From: Planctomycetota bacterium
GTDB taxonomy: Bacteria; Planctomycetota; Phycisphaerae; Phycisphaerales; Phycisphaeraceae
NCBI GenBank assembly: GCA_024279865.1
Contig: JAJRRC010000057.1
Location: forward strand, 1 to 64,000
Direction of reading: 5' to 3'
Length of the DNA stretch: 64,000 nucleotides
Both the position numbers and the translations under genes were made by a program. A model generated the notes under the pieces. The model did no database searches, was not told the DNA's origin, and saw only the letters and a program-made list of their open reading frames with translations. Shown here in pieces: positions 18,567 through 27,087 of this stretch. The stretch's first letter is position 1; every line of letters begins with the position of its first letter.

Positions 18567-21500
18567 TTGATGAAGTCGGATATCCGCCCCGTCCCCAAGA
18601 GCCATGAATGGCTACAAACCCCGATCGGTCAAATTGTCGCTTTCTTCGGCGGCGTTCGCTTGGCAGTCCCACTGCTTGTTTTAACGACCATTGCATTGGC
18701 ATGGGCCACTTGGATTGAAAGCACGCAAACCGCGAAGTTGGCCAAAGAGGTGGTCTATGGCTCATGGTGGTTTATTGCGATGATGGCCATGATGTGTGTC
18801 ACTTTGGTCATGGCGGTGGTGACCAGGTATCCCTGGCGTAGAAAACACACGGGATTCATATTGGTCCATGCGGGATTGATCTTGCTGGTCATCGGTGGGT
18901 TTATCTCCCTCTACGGCCGCATTGAAGGCCATATCACCTTGACCGAAGGAACAACCTCCTCTCAAATTGAAACAGACCAACAACAAATTTCTTTGTTGGA
19001 TCACGACAAAGGGAAATTTGCGGTCAGTGCTGTTGCACTGCTCGCGCCCGTGCTGCAATTGGGGAATGCTTCTTTCACCATGGTCGAAAGTTGGCCTAAT
19101 TGCAGTGAAGATGTGTACGTCGCCAATGATGGTGCACGCCCCTTGCAAGCCGTTGAAATCAGCTTTAATCCTAAAAATACAGAGGGCGTTTGGATCGGCC
19201 AAACCGAAAAAGAAGATCCCGCAGCCGTGCTAAGCGGATTTCAACTTCATGTCTTGGCGACAGGTGAAACATGGACCCCCAGTGCGTTGCCCGTGGTGAG
19301 TATGCCCGTGGTCGATGAACATGCGGGCCACAACCATGGACCCGGAGAACATCCCACCAGCCCACATCCAACAACCCAGCCTGTCGCGGCCAAGCACGCC
19401 GGCGGCGATGACTGCTGTCCTCCCACGAGCCCGCCCGCGACCAATCAACCCGCAGTTGATCCGCATGCTGGACATCAACACGCCCAATCCGCCTGTGAAC
19501 ATTCCCCCGGCGATGGCGATTGCCCGACCGAACCGTATTTCCTATTCGGCGATCAAAAAATCGCACTGACGAAAGAAGGACAAGTTTTGACCGGCACATG
19601 GCGTGTGAAACAAATCACACGCCTGCTTCGCGCCGCTGTGGGTCCTGATGGACTGATGGAATCCCCCGACCAATCCCGTAGCAATCCTGCTATCCAAGTC
19701 CTGATCGAAGATGGCCAAGGCAATGTCGAACGGCATGCCAGTTTCACCCAATACCCCGACATGATCTCGGCTCGCCAAGTAACAGGAACCGAAAAATCGA
19801 ACCTCAAGCTCATGCAGCCAGGCGCACAAGTTCCACCAACCCCTGTTGCCACAACCCCTGTTGCCACGAGCCAACCGGCGACCAGTCAACCGGCGACTAG
19901 CCAACCCGCTGTTGCGGAAATGATCACCACGACGCGTGAACGGTTGGTCTTTGAAACATCCGAGGCTGGTTTAACCGTGATCCACCAAACGGACGACGAC
20001 CAAATGACTCGCCATGTTTTAACGGGCGATTTCCCTCATCAAATCAAAATCGGCCAACGTACCTTGGTCATCTATCAAAACTTTGCCAACGCACGCCAAG
20101 CTGTCCGCTGGAAGGCTGCACCTGCCGAGGATGCCAATCGTCCGTTGGTGGTTTTGGAAACTCAAATCGATGGCGAGACCCAGCAGATTCAGTTGCCTTG
20201 GAAACAAGCAGTTCCATTTACCGCTGATGGAAAAACACATTTTCTGCGTTTTGAAGCTGGGACTCATCCGGTCCCGTTCACGCTGCGTTTAGAAGATTTT
20301 CGTAAAAAAGATTACCCCGGCAGCGCGATGGCCATGGCCTATGAATCAGATGTGAGTGTGCAATTTGACAGCGTGGGTGATTGGCATGCTCAACGGATAT
20401 GGATGAACCATCCGCTGGAGTACGAAGGCTGGAAGGTTTATCAGTCAGGCTTCATCGGCGACAACGTCTCCGTCTTTAGTGTGATGAACGATCCAGGCTT
20501 GGGCTGGACTTACCTCGGCTGCACCATTCTCTGCTTTGGCCTATTGGTTACGTTCTACAGCACCGCATTAAGTACAGGCCATCCAGGCATTCCCCGACTC
20601 ACCCGACCACAACCATCCGTTTCCTCAACAAGAAAAAAGGACCCTTCCAACATGCCTCACAAAGATGACGATTCTGGCAATACCCCCCCCGAGAATTCCG
20701 GTGGCACTCCCGGGGGCGGGGGCGGGATGGCTTCGATCTTGATTTTGTTTGTGGGCTTGTTGTTTACTTCGACCGCCAATGCGGGGGAAAAATCTGCTCC
20801 ATGGCTTGATTCAGTGAGGCATATTGCGATTCAGGAAGACGGCCGCACCATGCCGTTGGACACGTTTGCCAAGAGTTTGGCCGTTCAGCTTACTGGCCGA
20901 TCTTATTGGGGGGCTGATCGTGGTCCTGAAGCATTTGCCGGCCGAGACCGTGTGGCACTGTTGTGTGACTTGATCTTTAATGCTTCTCGTTTGGCAGATA
21001 ACCCACTGATCGCAGTGGAAAATCGCCCCTTCAAAAAATTGGTAGGCTTAACGCCCACCCAGCGATTCTTTTCGGCTCATGCACTGGCGCAAAGCCAAGG
21101 CCTACGCCAACTCATTCAAGAATTTCAACATCAACGCCAAGAAAATTCCAAATACCAACCCAGCAAAATGCAAAAAATTGCGCTGGACCTACAAACGTCC
21201 TTGGGCATTCTCAGCGATTTTGTACAGTCTCGACCGTTACGCATTGTGCAGGATTCTGAATCAACCGAGGATTCTTTTTTACCCGTGAGCCTGCACCATG
21301 TAGACCCACGCACCGAAGAAGTTCGAACAGCCATGGGAGCTTTTGGAAAACTTTACCGCGCCAACGCATCCGAAGCGGAATTGAATAAAGCCGCTGCCGC
21401 TTGGGCCCAATCAACCCACCAAGCCGACAACATGTCCTTGGCCATTCAAAAACGAGTTCGCGGTGAAGTGTTCTACAACCAGCACAAACCTTGGCGGATG

Positions 21501-22415
21501 ACGGCCATTGCTTTGGGCTTGTCCATCTTGCTCTTGGGGTTGGGGCGATTGTGTAGCCTGAAGTTCTTGGTTTGGTTGGCGTATTTGGCCATGGCCTGGG
21601 CTGTGGGTGAGCAAATTTTGGGGCTGTGTCTTCGCGTTTTCATTCTACAGCGTGCGCCAGTGAGTAACACGTATGAGTCGCTTCTTTGGATGGGACTGGT
21701 GGCCATGTTTGTGGGGGGGATTGCTCAATGTTTTAACCGCAAGGGCTGGTACCTGTTCGGCTCAGTCGTGGCAGCAGAATTGTGCATGCTGTTTGCGATG
21801 CTCGTTCCACTGGCAAGTCAGACCAATGCTTTGCCTCCGGTGTTGCGAAGTAATTATTGGCTGATTCTTCATGTTTTGGTGATTGTGGGTAGTTATGGCA
21901 TTTTGTGTCTGTCTGCCGTGCTAGGCCATATTTATCTGATCTACCACATCCTCCTAGGTAAGGGTGATCCTTCAGACCTGAAGGGCAACCGTCTGGGCAA
22001 TCCGTTGATTACGCAGGTTTACCGTTCGATGCAGGTGGGTTTGTTCCTGTTGACCGTTGGGACGATTCTTGGCGGTGTGTGGGCTGCGGATTCTTGGGGA
22101 CGCTTTTGGGGCTGGGACCCCAAAGAAACTTGGTCCTTGATTACCATTATTGTTTACTTTATCCTGTTGCACGCCCGTTTTGTCGATTGGATCTGTGACT
22201 TTGGCTTAGCAGTTGGCTCTATCGTGGGCATGCTGGCGATTGTCTGGACCTTCTATGGCGTGAATTACGTCATGGCCAGCGGTTTGCACAGCTATGGCTT
22301 TGGTTCAGGCGGTGAAGTCTGGGTCGGCGTATGGGTCTTAGCCGAGTTGGTTTTGATTGGTGTTTGTTTACTATGTAAGCCGAAGTTAACCAAGTTGCCG
22401 ACGGAAGCTGGATAG
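18567..22415 (+). CDS. Fused cytochrome c maturation protein ResB-CcsA with His/Cys-rich insert
   Basis: A 1282-residue system II heme-handling protein. The N-terminal part (to about residue 670) is ResB-like, with membrane segments near residues 28-50, 65-85 and 95-115 and a long periplasmic domain. The C-terminal part is CcsA-like, with many spans and the heme-binding WGRFWGWDPKETWSLI motif near residue 1175. An inserted stretch (about residues 250-318) is His/Cys/Pro-rich (HAGHNHGPGEH, GDDCCPP, HAGHQHAQSACEH), and TSQPATSQPATSQPA repeats follow near residue 435. A GGTPGGGGG linker joins the halves. It attaches heme to CxxCH proteins such as those encoded upstream. Confidence 0.93.
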   Translation: MMKSDIRPVPKSHEWLQTPIGQIVAFFGGVRLAVPLLVLTTIALAWATWIESTQTAKLAKEVVYGSWWFIAMMAMMCVTLVMAVVTRYPWRRKHTGFILVHAGLILLVIGGFISLYGRIEGHITLTEGTTSSQIETDQQQISLLDHDKGKFAVSAVALLAPVLQLGNASFTMVESWPNCSEDVYVANDGARPLQAVEISFNPKNTEGVWIGQTEKEDPAAVLSGFQLHVLATGETWTPSALPVVSMPVVDEHAGHNHGPGEHPTSPHPTTQPVAAKHAGGDDCCPPTSPPATNQPAVDPHAGHQHAQSACEHSPGDGDCPTEPYFLFGDQKIALTKEGQVLTGTWRVKQITRLLRAAVGPDGLMESPDQSRSNPAIQVLIEDGQGNVERHASFTQYPDMISARQVTGTEKSNLKLMQPGAQVPPTPVATTPVATSQPATSQPATSQPAVAEMITTTRERLVFETSEAGLTVIHQTDDDQMTRHVLTGDFPHQIKIGQRTLVIYQNFANARQAVRWKAAPAEDANRPLVVLETQIDGETQQIQLPWKQAVPFTADGKTHFLRFEAGTHPVPFTLRLEDFRKKDYPGSAMAMAYESDVSVQFDSVGDWHAQRIWMNHPLEYEGWKVYQSGFIGDNVSVFSVMNDPGLGWTYLGCTILCFGLLVTFYSTALSTGHPGIPRLTRPQPSVSSTRKKDPSNMPHKDDDSGNTPPENSGGTPGGGGGMASILILFVGLLFTSTANAGEKSAPWLDSVRHIAIQEDGRTMPLDTFAKSLAVQLTGRSYWGADRGPEAFAGRDRVALLCDLIFNASRLADNPLIAVENRPFKKLVGLTPTQRFFSAHALAQSQGLRQLIQEFQHQRQENSKYQPSKMQKIALDLQTSLGILSDFVQSRPLRIVQDSESTEDSFLPVSLHHVDPRTEEVRTAMGAFGKLYRANASEAELNKAAAAWAQSTHQADNMSLAIQKRVRGEVFYNQHKPWRMTAIALGLSILLLGLGRLCSLKFLVWLAYLAMAWAVGEQILGLCLRVFILQRAPVSNTYESLLWMGLVAMFVGGIAQCFNRKGWYLFGSVVAAELCMLFAMLVPLASQTNALPPVLRSNYWLILHVLVIVGSYGILCLSAVLGHIYLIYHILLGKGDPSDLKGNRLGNPLITQVYRSMQVGLFLLTVGTILGGVWAADSWGRFWGWDPKETWSLITIIVYFILLHARFVDWICDFGLAVGSIVGMLAIVWTFYGVNYVMASGLHSYGFGSGGEVWVGVWVLAELVLIGVCLLCKPKLTKLPTEAG

Positions 22416-22608
22416 CTTGTTTTTGTAGATTTATGGCAGGTTTTCGGAACCATTGGTTATTTGCGTTTAAGGCTTATAATCGGTAAATTGAGTCATTCAT
22501 GTGCGTACCATAATTTTGTTGATGCGTTAGAGAGTTTAATGAAGACTGGTTCGTTGAGTCTCCGCCAATAACAATCAAGTGCAAGATTGAAGCATGACAG
22601 ATATGACA

Positions 22609-22681
22609 GGGGCCGTAGCTCAATTGGGAGAGTGCTGCGTTCGCAATGCAGAGGTTGTGGGTTCGATCCCCATCGGCTCCA
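22609..22681 (+). tRNA. tRNA-Ala (anticodon CGC)
   Basis: The acceptor stem GGGGCCG (22609-22615) pairs with CGGCTCC (22674-22680) with one G-U pair, and the discriminator is A. The anticodon arm CTGCG-TTCGCAA-TGCAG gives CGC, reading GCG alanine codons. The T arm is GTGGG-TTCGATC-CCCAT. No CCA is encoded. It is the left neighbour of the surface-polysaccharide region. Confidence 0.95.
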
Positions 22682-22716
22682 TTTAAAACGGGTTTTAAAA
22701 TCCGTCCGAAAACCAA

Positions 22717-22758
22717 ACAAGGCCCGCCGAAGCGATTCGGCAGGCCTTTGTTTTTTTG
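22717..22758 (+). terminator. Rho-independent terminator after tRNA-Ala
   Basis: CAAGGCC.GCCGAA (22718-22731) pairs with TTCGGC.GGCCTTTG (22736-22750) around a short loop and is followed by TTTTTTTG. A second, weaker hairpin (ACGG...CCGT) lies between the tRNA and this stem. Confidence 0.85.
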
Positions 22759-22819
22759 TTCTGTAATTGAGAGATATTGGGTATCGATGGATTTATGATG
22801 AGCTGCCCGAAGGGGAGAT

Positions 22820-23893
22820 ATGACACACACTTTACGCCCTAGACTGATCTATATCGGCTATCGAATCGATCAGCCGCGACAGGAAGCTGTCACAATTAAC
22901 GCGCAACTCTACTGCTTTCTTGCCCAGGACGAAGGATATACTGTAGATCAGCTATCTTACAGCGGGAGTATGACAACCCCTCTGAAACTGTGGCGGTTTT
23001 TACGCCAGTTACGCAATTACTGTAAAAAAAATGAACGGGTGATCATTCATGATTTTTTTGTGATGCCTGCCATGAGTCGACTTGTTTTGACATGGTTATG
23101 GCTGACTGGTATTCATGCTGGATATGTCAAAAGTTTTTCCAACCATCCGGGCGGCGGTTCATGGTGGGGCGTGGTCGGTATTTATCGACAATTTTGTAAT
23201 AGTCATCGAATTTGCCAAGCCGTGGCACGGCAAGCTGACAGTATCACCTACCATACCATGTTGCCTCTGCCCCACGCATCGGTACTGTCGATTCCTCTTC
23301 GATACGTTCCACAACCTGTGCAACTCCATGAGGGGCCTGTGCGGTGCGCCTATCTGGGGCATGCATTATTACAAAAAGGTGTGGGTTTATTTCCGGAAAT
23401 AATTGAATGTGTCGAAAATTGTCGGCCAGGTCGTGCGGTATTTCGCTTTAGCTTTTCCTCTCACTGGGATGCACGCTGGATCGAAAACAAGCTTGAAACA
23501 ATGCCTGCATGCCATTTTCAAGGTGAGACGGATCCACAGGTGTTTTTTAGCGAAGCAGATATTTACATACTACCCATTAGCACGCATTTTGCAGCCGCAG
23601 GCGCCTTCAACACGATTTGGGAAGCCATGTCCAGTGGATGCTGTGTGATTACCGTTGCAGACTCACGGCTACCGGATATTATCGATGCAAACTGCGGGAT
23701 ATTACTCGACGAGATCACGTCGAGTAATATTGCAGAAAAGATCGTCGAACTCATTGATAACGCGGAGCAACGACATAAGCTACGTCTCGCGGCTGCCGAG
23801 GCATATAAAAAAGAAGAAAACGGACGTAGCGGGTTAATCCGCAATCAGCTCACGAATATCTATCAACAAGTTTCAGAAAGAAAATTTCCATAG
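22820..23893 (+). CDS. Glycosyltransferase (GT4-like, GT-B fold)
   Basis: A 357-residue protein. The C-terminal half has the GT-B donor-site layout: YLGHALLQKGVGLFPEII, FFSEADIYILPISTHFAAAGAFNTIWEAMSSGCCVITV, then LPDIIDANCGILLD. The acidic EAM region corresponds to the nucleotide-sugar-binding Glu. The N-terminal half is less conserved, without a clear first Rossmann motif. It probably adds a sugar to a surface glycan and lies upstream of a flippase gene. The acceptor and donor are unknown. Confidence 0.8.
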   Translation: MTHTLRPRLIYIGYRIDQPRQEAVTINAQLYCFLAQDEGYTVDQLSYSGSMTTPLKLWRFLRQLRNYCKKNERVIIHDFFVMPAMSRLVLTWLWLTGIHAGYVKSFSNHPGGGSWWGVVGIYRQFCNSHRICQAVARQADSITYHTMLPLPHASVLSIPLRYVPQPVQLHEGPVRCAYLGHALLQKGVGLFPEIIECVENCRPGRAVFRFSFSSHWDARWIENKLETMPACHFQGETDPQVFFSEADIYILPISTHFAAAGAFNTIWEAMSSGCCVITVADSRLPDIIDANCGILLDEITSSNIAEKIVELIDNAEQRHKLRLAAAEAYKKEENGRSGLIRNQLTNIYQQVSERKFP

Positions 23894-23935
23894 CTCTGTG
23901 CCCTGTACATCTCGCTTGCACGGAAACGAAAGACG

Positions 23936-23967
23936 GAACCATTACCGGTTTCAGACGGTAGTGGTTC
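23936..23967 (+). other. Hairpin in the leader of the flippase gene
   Basis: GAACCATTACCG (23936-23947) pairs with CGGTAGTGGTTC (23956-23967) with one mismatch and an 8-base loop. It lies 44 bases upstream of the flippase start and 42 bases after the glycosyltransferase stop. There is no T tract, so it may separate or stabilise the two messages. Confidence 0.5.
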
Positions 23968-24011
23968 AGTTTGATAGACGCCGGGTATCGGGGGGTTTAT
24001 GATGTGCGTTC

Positions 24012-25385
24012 ATGAATGAGTCTGCTGTGAACCAATCTGCAATGAAGCGTGATATATCGGGTATGCCATCGGGGGCAGAACCCTCTCCACACAATCGCAA
24101 ATTTCGCATCGGCGTGATTGCCATGCTTATTTGTCAGGGCAGCCTGGTGGTTTTGTTGTTCGGAATGCACGTCTTGCTTGCCCGATTTCTCGGGGTCGAT
24201 CAGTATGGTGTTTTTACTTACGCGTGGGCATGGATGACGTGTCTGGCAGTGCTGGCCTCGATGGGGATGGACCGTTTTCTGGTCAAACAGGTGTCAGTCT
24301 TGAGCGCCAAAGGCGAATGGTCTGTTCTGCGTGGCATTTTACGCTGGTCGAACATGACGGTCATCATTGCTTCGACCCTGACTGCACTGGTCGTTTCGTT
24401 TGTCGCGTGGGTGGTGACGGGTTTTGAAGTCTCCAGTGATCTCGAAGTTTTCTGGGTAGCGATGTCTCTGCTGCCGATCATCAGCCTCAACAGGGTTTGT
24501 CAGGCGGCATTATGTGGGTTTCACCATATTCTGGTTTCACAGATTCCGCTTTTGACCCCGCAGATCGTCTTTCTGATACTGGCAGGCTGCGTCCTCTGGA
24601 TGGGCGGCAAGTTTGACAGCTTTAACGCGATGCGTCTATATGGCTTCGCTTCGGTGACGGGATTAATCGTGAGCCTCCTTTTGTTGCGTCGATATCGTCC
24701 TGTCGCCGTCGGCAAGGCATCGCCCAGTTATCTTGGACGGATATGGCTTCCCCCCGCGTTTTCCATCATGCTCGTCAGCGGCATGCAGATCATCAATACT
24801 TATGCGGACATCCTCATGCTCGGTGCAATTACCGGCGTTAAATATGCCGGTATCTACACCGTGGCCACACGCGCAGCCGGGGTGGTGACGTTGGTTTTGG
24901 TGGCGTTCAACATAGCTCTGGCGCCGACCTTTGCCAAGCGGTATGCCACGGGTGAATTGGGCCAACTTCAAAAGTATATGACAAGGTGTTCTCGCCTGAT
25001 TTTGTTGTTATCATTTCCGGTGGCGGTGGGATTGATGGTTTTTGGGAAATGGCTGCTATTGATCTGCGGTGAGGCGTTTGTAGAAGGCTGGTATCCACTG
25101 ACTGTTCTTTGCTGTGCTCAACTATTCAGTTCCTTTGTTGGGCCGGTCGCGTTACTTTTAATGATGAGTGGCCATGAAAAACGGGCGTTGTTCGGAACTG
25201 GTTTGGGCGCACTGACGAACGTGGTGCTGAACGCCATCCTGATTCCCCAATATGGCATGGCCGGTGCTGCTTGGGCGACTGGCATGAGTATTGTGGTATG
25301 GAACGTGGCACTTTCTTTGAGCGTGTTCCAAAAAATCCGTATCTTCCCCACGGTCATCGGTCGTATTTTCAGAGTGAAAGCATGA
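24012..25385 (+). CDS. Polysaccharide flippase (Wzx/MOP superfamily)
   Basis: A 457-residue polytopic membrane protein with about 12 hydrophobic helices, and motifs common in Wzx-type flippases (VLLARFLGVDQYGVFTYAWAW near residue 55; MLGAITGVKYAGIYTVATRA near residue 273; and AAWATGMSIVVWN near the end). It moves lipid-linked oligosaccharide across the inner membrane. The stop codon falls exactly where the left end of the IS4-type element begins (25386), so the native 3' end may have been cut or replaced. Confidence 0.88.
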   Translation: MNESAVNQSAMKRDISGMPSGAEPSPHNRKFRIGVIAMLICQGSLVVLLFGMHVLLARFLGVDQYGVFTYAWAWMTCLAVLASMGMDRFLVKQVSVLSAKGEWSVLRGILRWSNMTVIIASTLTALVVSFVAWVVTGFEVSSDLEVFWVAMSLLPIISLNRVCQAALCGFHHILVSQIPLLTPQIVFLILAGCVLWMGGKFDSFNAMRLYGFASVTGLIVSLLLLRRYRPVAVGKASPSYLGRIWLPPAFSIMLVSGMQIINTYADILMLGAITGVKYAGIYTVATRAAGVVTLVLVAFNIALAPTFAKRYATGELGQLQKYMTRCSRLILLLSFPVAVGLMVFGKWLLLICGEAFVEGWYPLTVLCCAQLFSSFVGPVALLLMMSGHEKRALFGTGLGALTNVVLNAILIPQYGMAGAAWATGMSIVVWNVALSLSVFQKIRIFPTVIGRIFRVKA

Positions 25386-25728
25386 AAATATTTCACAGCC
25401 ATCCCATAGCGACTTGATGGCTGGTTGATCTATTTCAAAACAGCGGGCCATCAGGGTTATCCTGTGTGCGTCTAAAAACCCATAGGAGGCACCGATGAAA
25501 CCCGCTAAAGCCAAGTATACGACCCTGCACCAAATCTGCAATTTAATTCCCGCCCACCTCGTTTCTCGATTGGCCAAAGCACATGGCGTTGACAAACAAG
25601 CTCGCAGCTTTTTTCCTTGGTCGCATGTCGTCGCGATGCTACATGCTCAGATTGCTCACTCCCTGTCGCTCAATGACATTGCTGATACGTTGAGCAATCA
25701 CGGCGGTTCACTTGCCACCATTCGTCAG

Positions 25729-25767
25729 GCCACACCCCCGAGCCACACCCCCGAGCCACACCCCCGA
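25729..25767 (+). repeat. 13-bp unit in three tandem copies causing a frameshift
   Basis: GCCACACCCCCGA is repeated three times exactly (25729-25741, 25742-25754, 25755-25767). Removing two copies (26 bases) joins the upstream and downstream frames into QATPPSRNGLSHANRERNAE, a smooth transposase reading. The added copies therefore explain this frameshift. The unit contains the CCCCCGA word that also marks other repeats in this window. Confidence 0.9.
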
Positions 25768-26009
25768 GCCGCAACGGGCTGTCCCATGCCAACCGTGAGC
25801 GAAATGCCGAGATGGCCGAGGCCCTTTTCTGGGACATGCTAAAGCATCTTCAGACCCTTCACCCCACCTTCGGGATGGGCCATAAGTACTCGGGTTTACC
25901 CCACCGCTTTAAGCGGACCATTTACGCCATTGACTCCACGACGCTTCAGTTGGTTGCCCATTGTCTGCCGTGGGCCAAGCATCGTCGGCGCAAAGCCGTC
26001 GCCAAGTGT

Positions 26010-26116
26010 CATACCAATCACGTTTAAAACTCGTGCGTTTTGTTATTCGCGGAGACTGAATTGACAAGACTTTATAAAATTCTCAACGCGCAACAAAAAT
26101 ACGCAATGCGTATCAC
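26010..26116 (-). repeat. Dispersed repeat R2, copy 1, inserted in the IS4 transposase
   Basis: A segment of about 107 bases is, in reverse complement, closely similar to 39666-39774. Shared words include ATGCGTATTTT-like sequence, TTGTCAATT.AGTCTCCGCGA, and AAAACGCACGAGTTTTAAA. It interrupts the transposase frame between codons for KCH and MQLNLQTF. It contains the palindrome ATACGCA-A-TGCGTAT and the hairpin AAAAC-N6-GTTTT. It has no coding capacity and looks like a small non-autonomous element. Confidence 0.85.
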
Positions 26117-27087
26117 ATGCAATTAAACCTGCAAACCTTTTTTGCCACAATTCGCTATTGTCAAAGCAGCCAACACCCACGATTGCACCGAAGCAAAAGA
26201 ACTTTGCGCCAACCTCAGAGATGGAGAAATAGCCGTGTTTGACAAGGCTTATGTGGACTTTGGCCATTTGGTTGACCTCGACCATCGTGGGGTTTTCTGG
26301 GTCACCCGTGCCAAGGATCACATGAGCTACGAGACTGTGGGACAGCACCGTGATCCCAAAGGGCCAATTCTTCGTGACGACTTGATTGTCTTGAGCGTCA
26401 AGAAATCACAGAAGGCCTACCCCCCCAAGCTTTGCGACTTGTCCAAGCGACGGTGCAGATCAACGGCAAGCCCAAGACGATGACCTTCATCACAAACAAC
26501 CTCGCATGGTCGTCTCAAAGCGTGTGTGACTTGTATCAATGTCGGTGGGGCATCGAGGTATTTTTCAAGCAGATCAAGCAAACACTTCAGTTGGCAGACT
26601 TCCTGGGGCATAGCGAAAATGCGGTTCGCTGGCAGATATGGATGGCGTTGTTGGCGTATCTTCTGTTGCGTTTTATTGGTTTTGCAGGGCATTGGACTCG
26701 ATCATTTCGGCGGCTGTTTACGTTGTTGCGTGGGGTCTTGTTCAGTCGTTTGGAGATGTTCAGTGTGCTGGCTTGCTGTGGGACAGCACGGGGCAGTCCT
26801 CGTCTGGTCGCAGCACCGCAACAGGCTTATTTGCCAGGATTTGAGATGTTTGTAGTCCCCAAAATGAGATCACAGAGCAAGACCAAGGAGAGAAAAATGC
26901 CCTCGTTGTAAGGATAAGAGAAAACAGCAAAAAGAAAGTGCGAACTGCCTTTTTCGAAAGAGAGCGCCAGAGCCTATGTTTTACGGGTAAAAAATCGCAG
27001 AGACTCCAGTTTTGACGACTTATGGGATGGCTCTGAAAATATTTAGTGGCCACATGGTGGGTATGCTCAACACTTTTAGGTGCCATA

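Larger units (their letters stand above)
25495..26911 (+). pseudogene. IS4-family transposase, broken by several lesions
   Basis: Fragments in three frames add up to one transposase. 25495-25729 encodes MKPAKAKYTTLHQICNLIP.... 25770-26010 continues with the DDE Asp in IDSTTLQLVAHC. 26120-26450 encodes FAIVKAANTHD...VFDKAYVDFGHL. 26432-26911 carries the IS4 Y-x2-R-x3-E-x6-K signature (Y..R.GIE.FFKQIK). The lesions are two extra copies of a 13-bp unit (25729-25767), a 107-bp repeat inserted at 26010, an extra T in a T run near 26139, and a frame break near 26430. The gene cannot make active protein. Confidence 0.88.
25386..27044 (+). mobile_element. Decayed IS4-family insertion sequence
   Basis: The left end AAATATTTCACAGCCATCCCATA (seen in two parts at 25386-25407) is matched in inverted orientation at 27021-27044 (TATGGGATGGCTCTGAAAATATTT). 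This gives terminal inverted repeats of about 22 bp with a few differences. The transposase remnant lies between them. The element is about 1.66 kb. Target-site duplication is not obvious. It is itself invaded by repeat R2 at 26010-26116. Confidence 0.85.
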
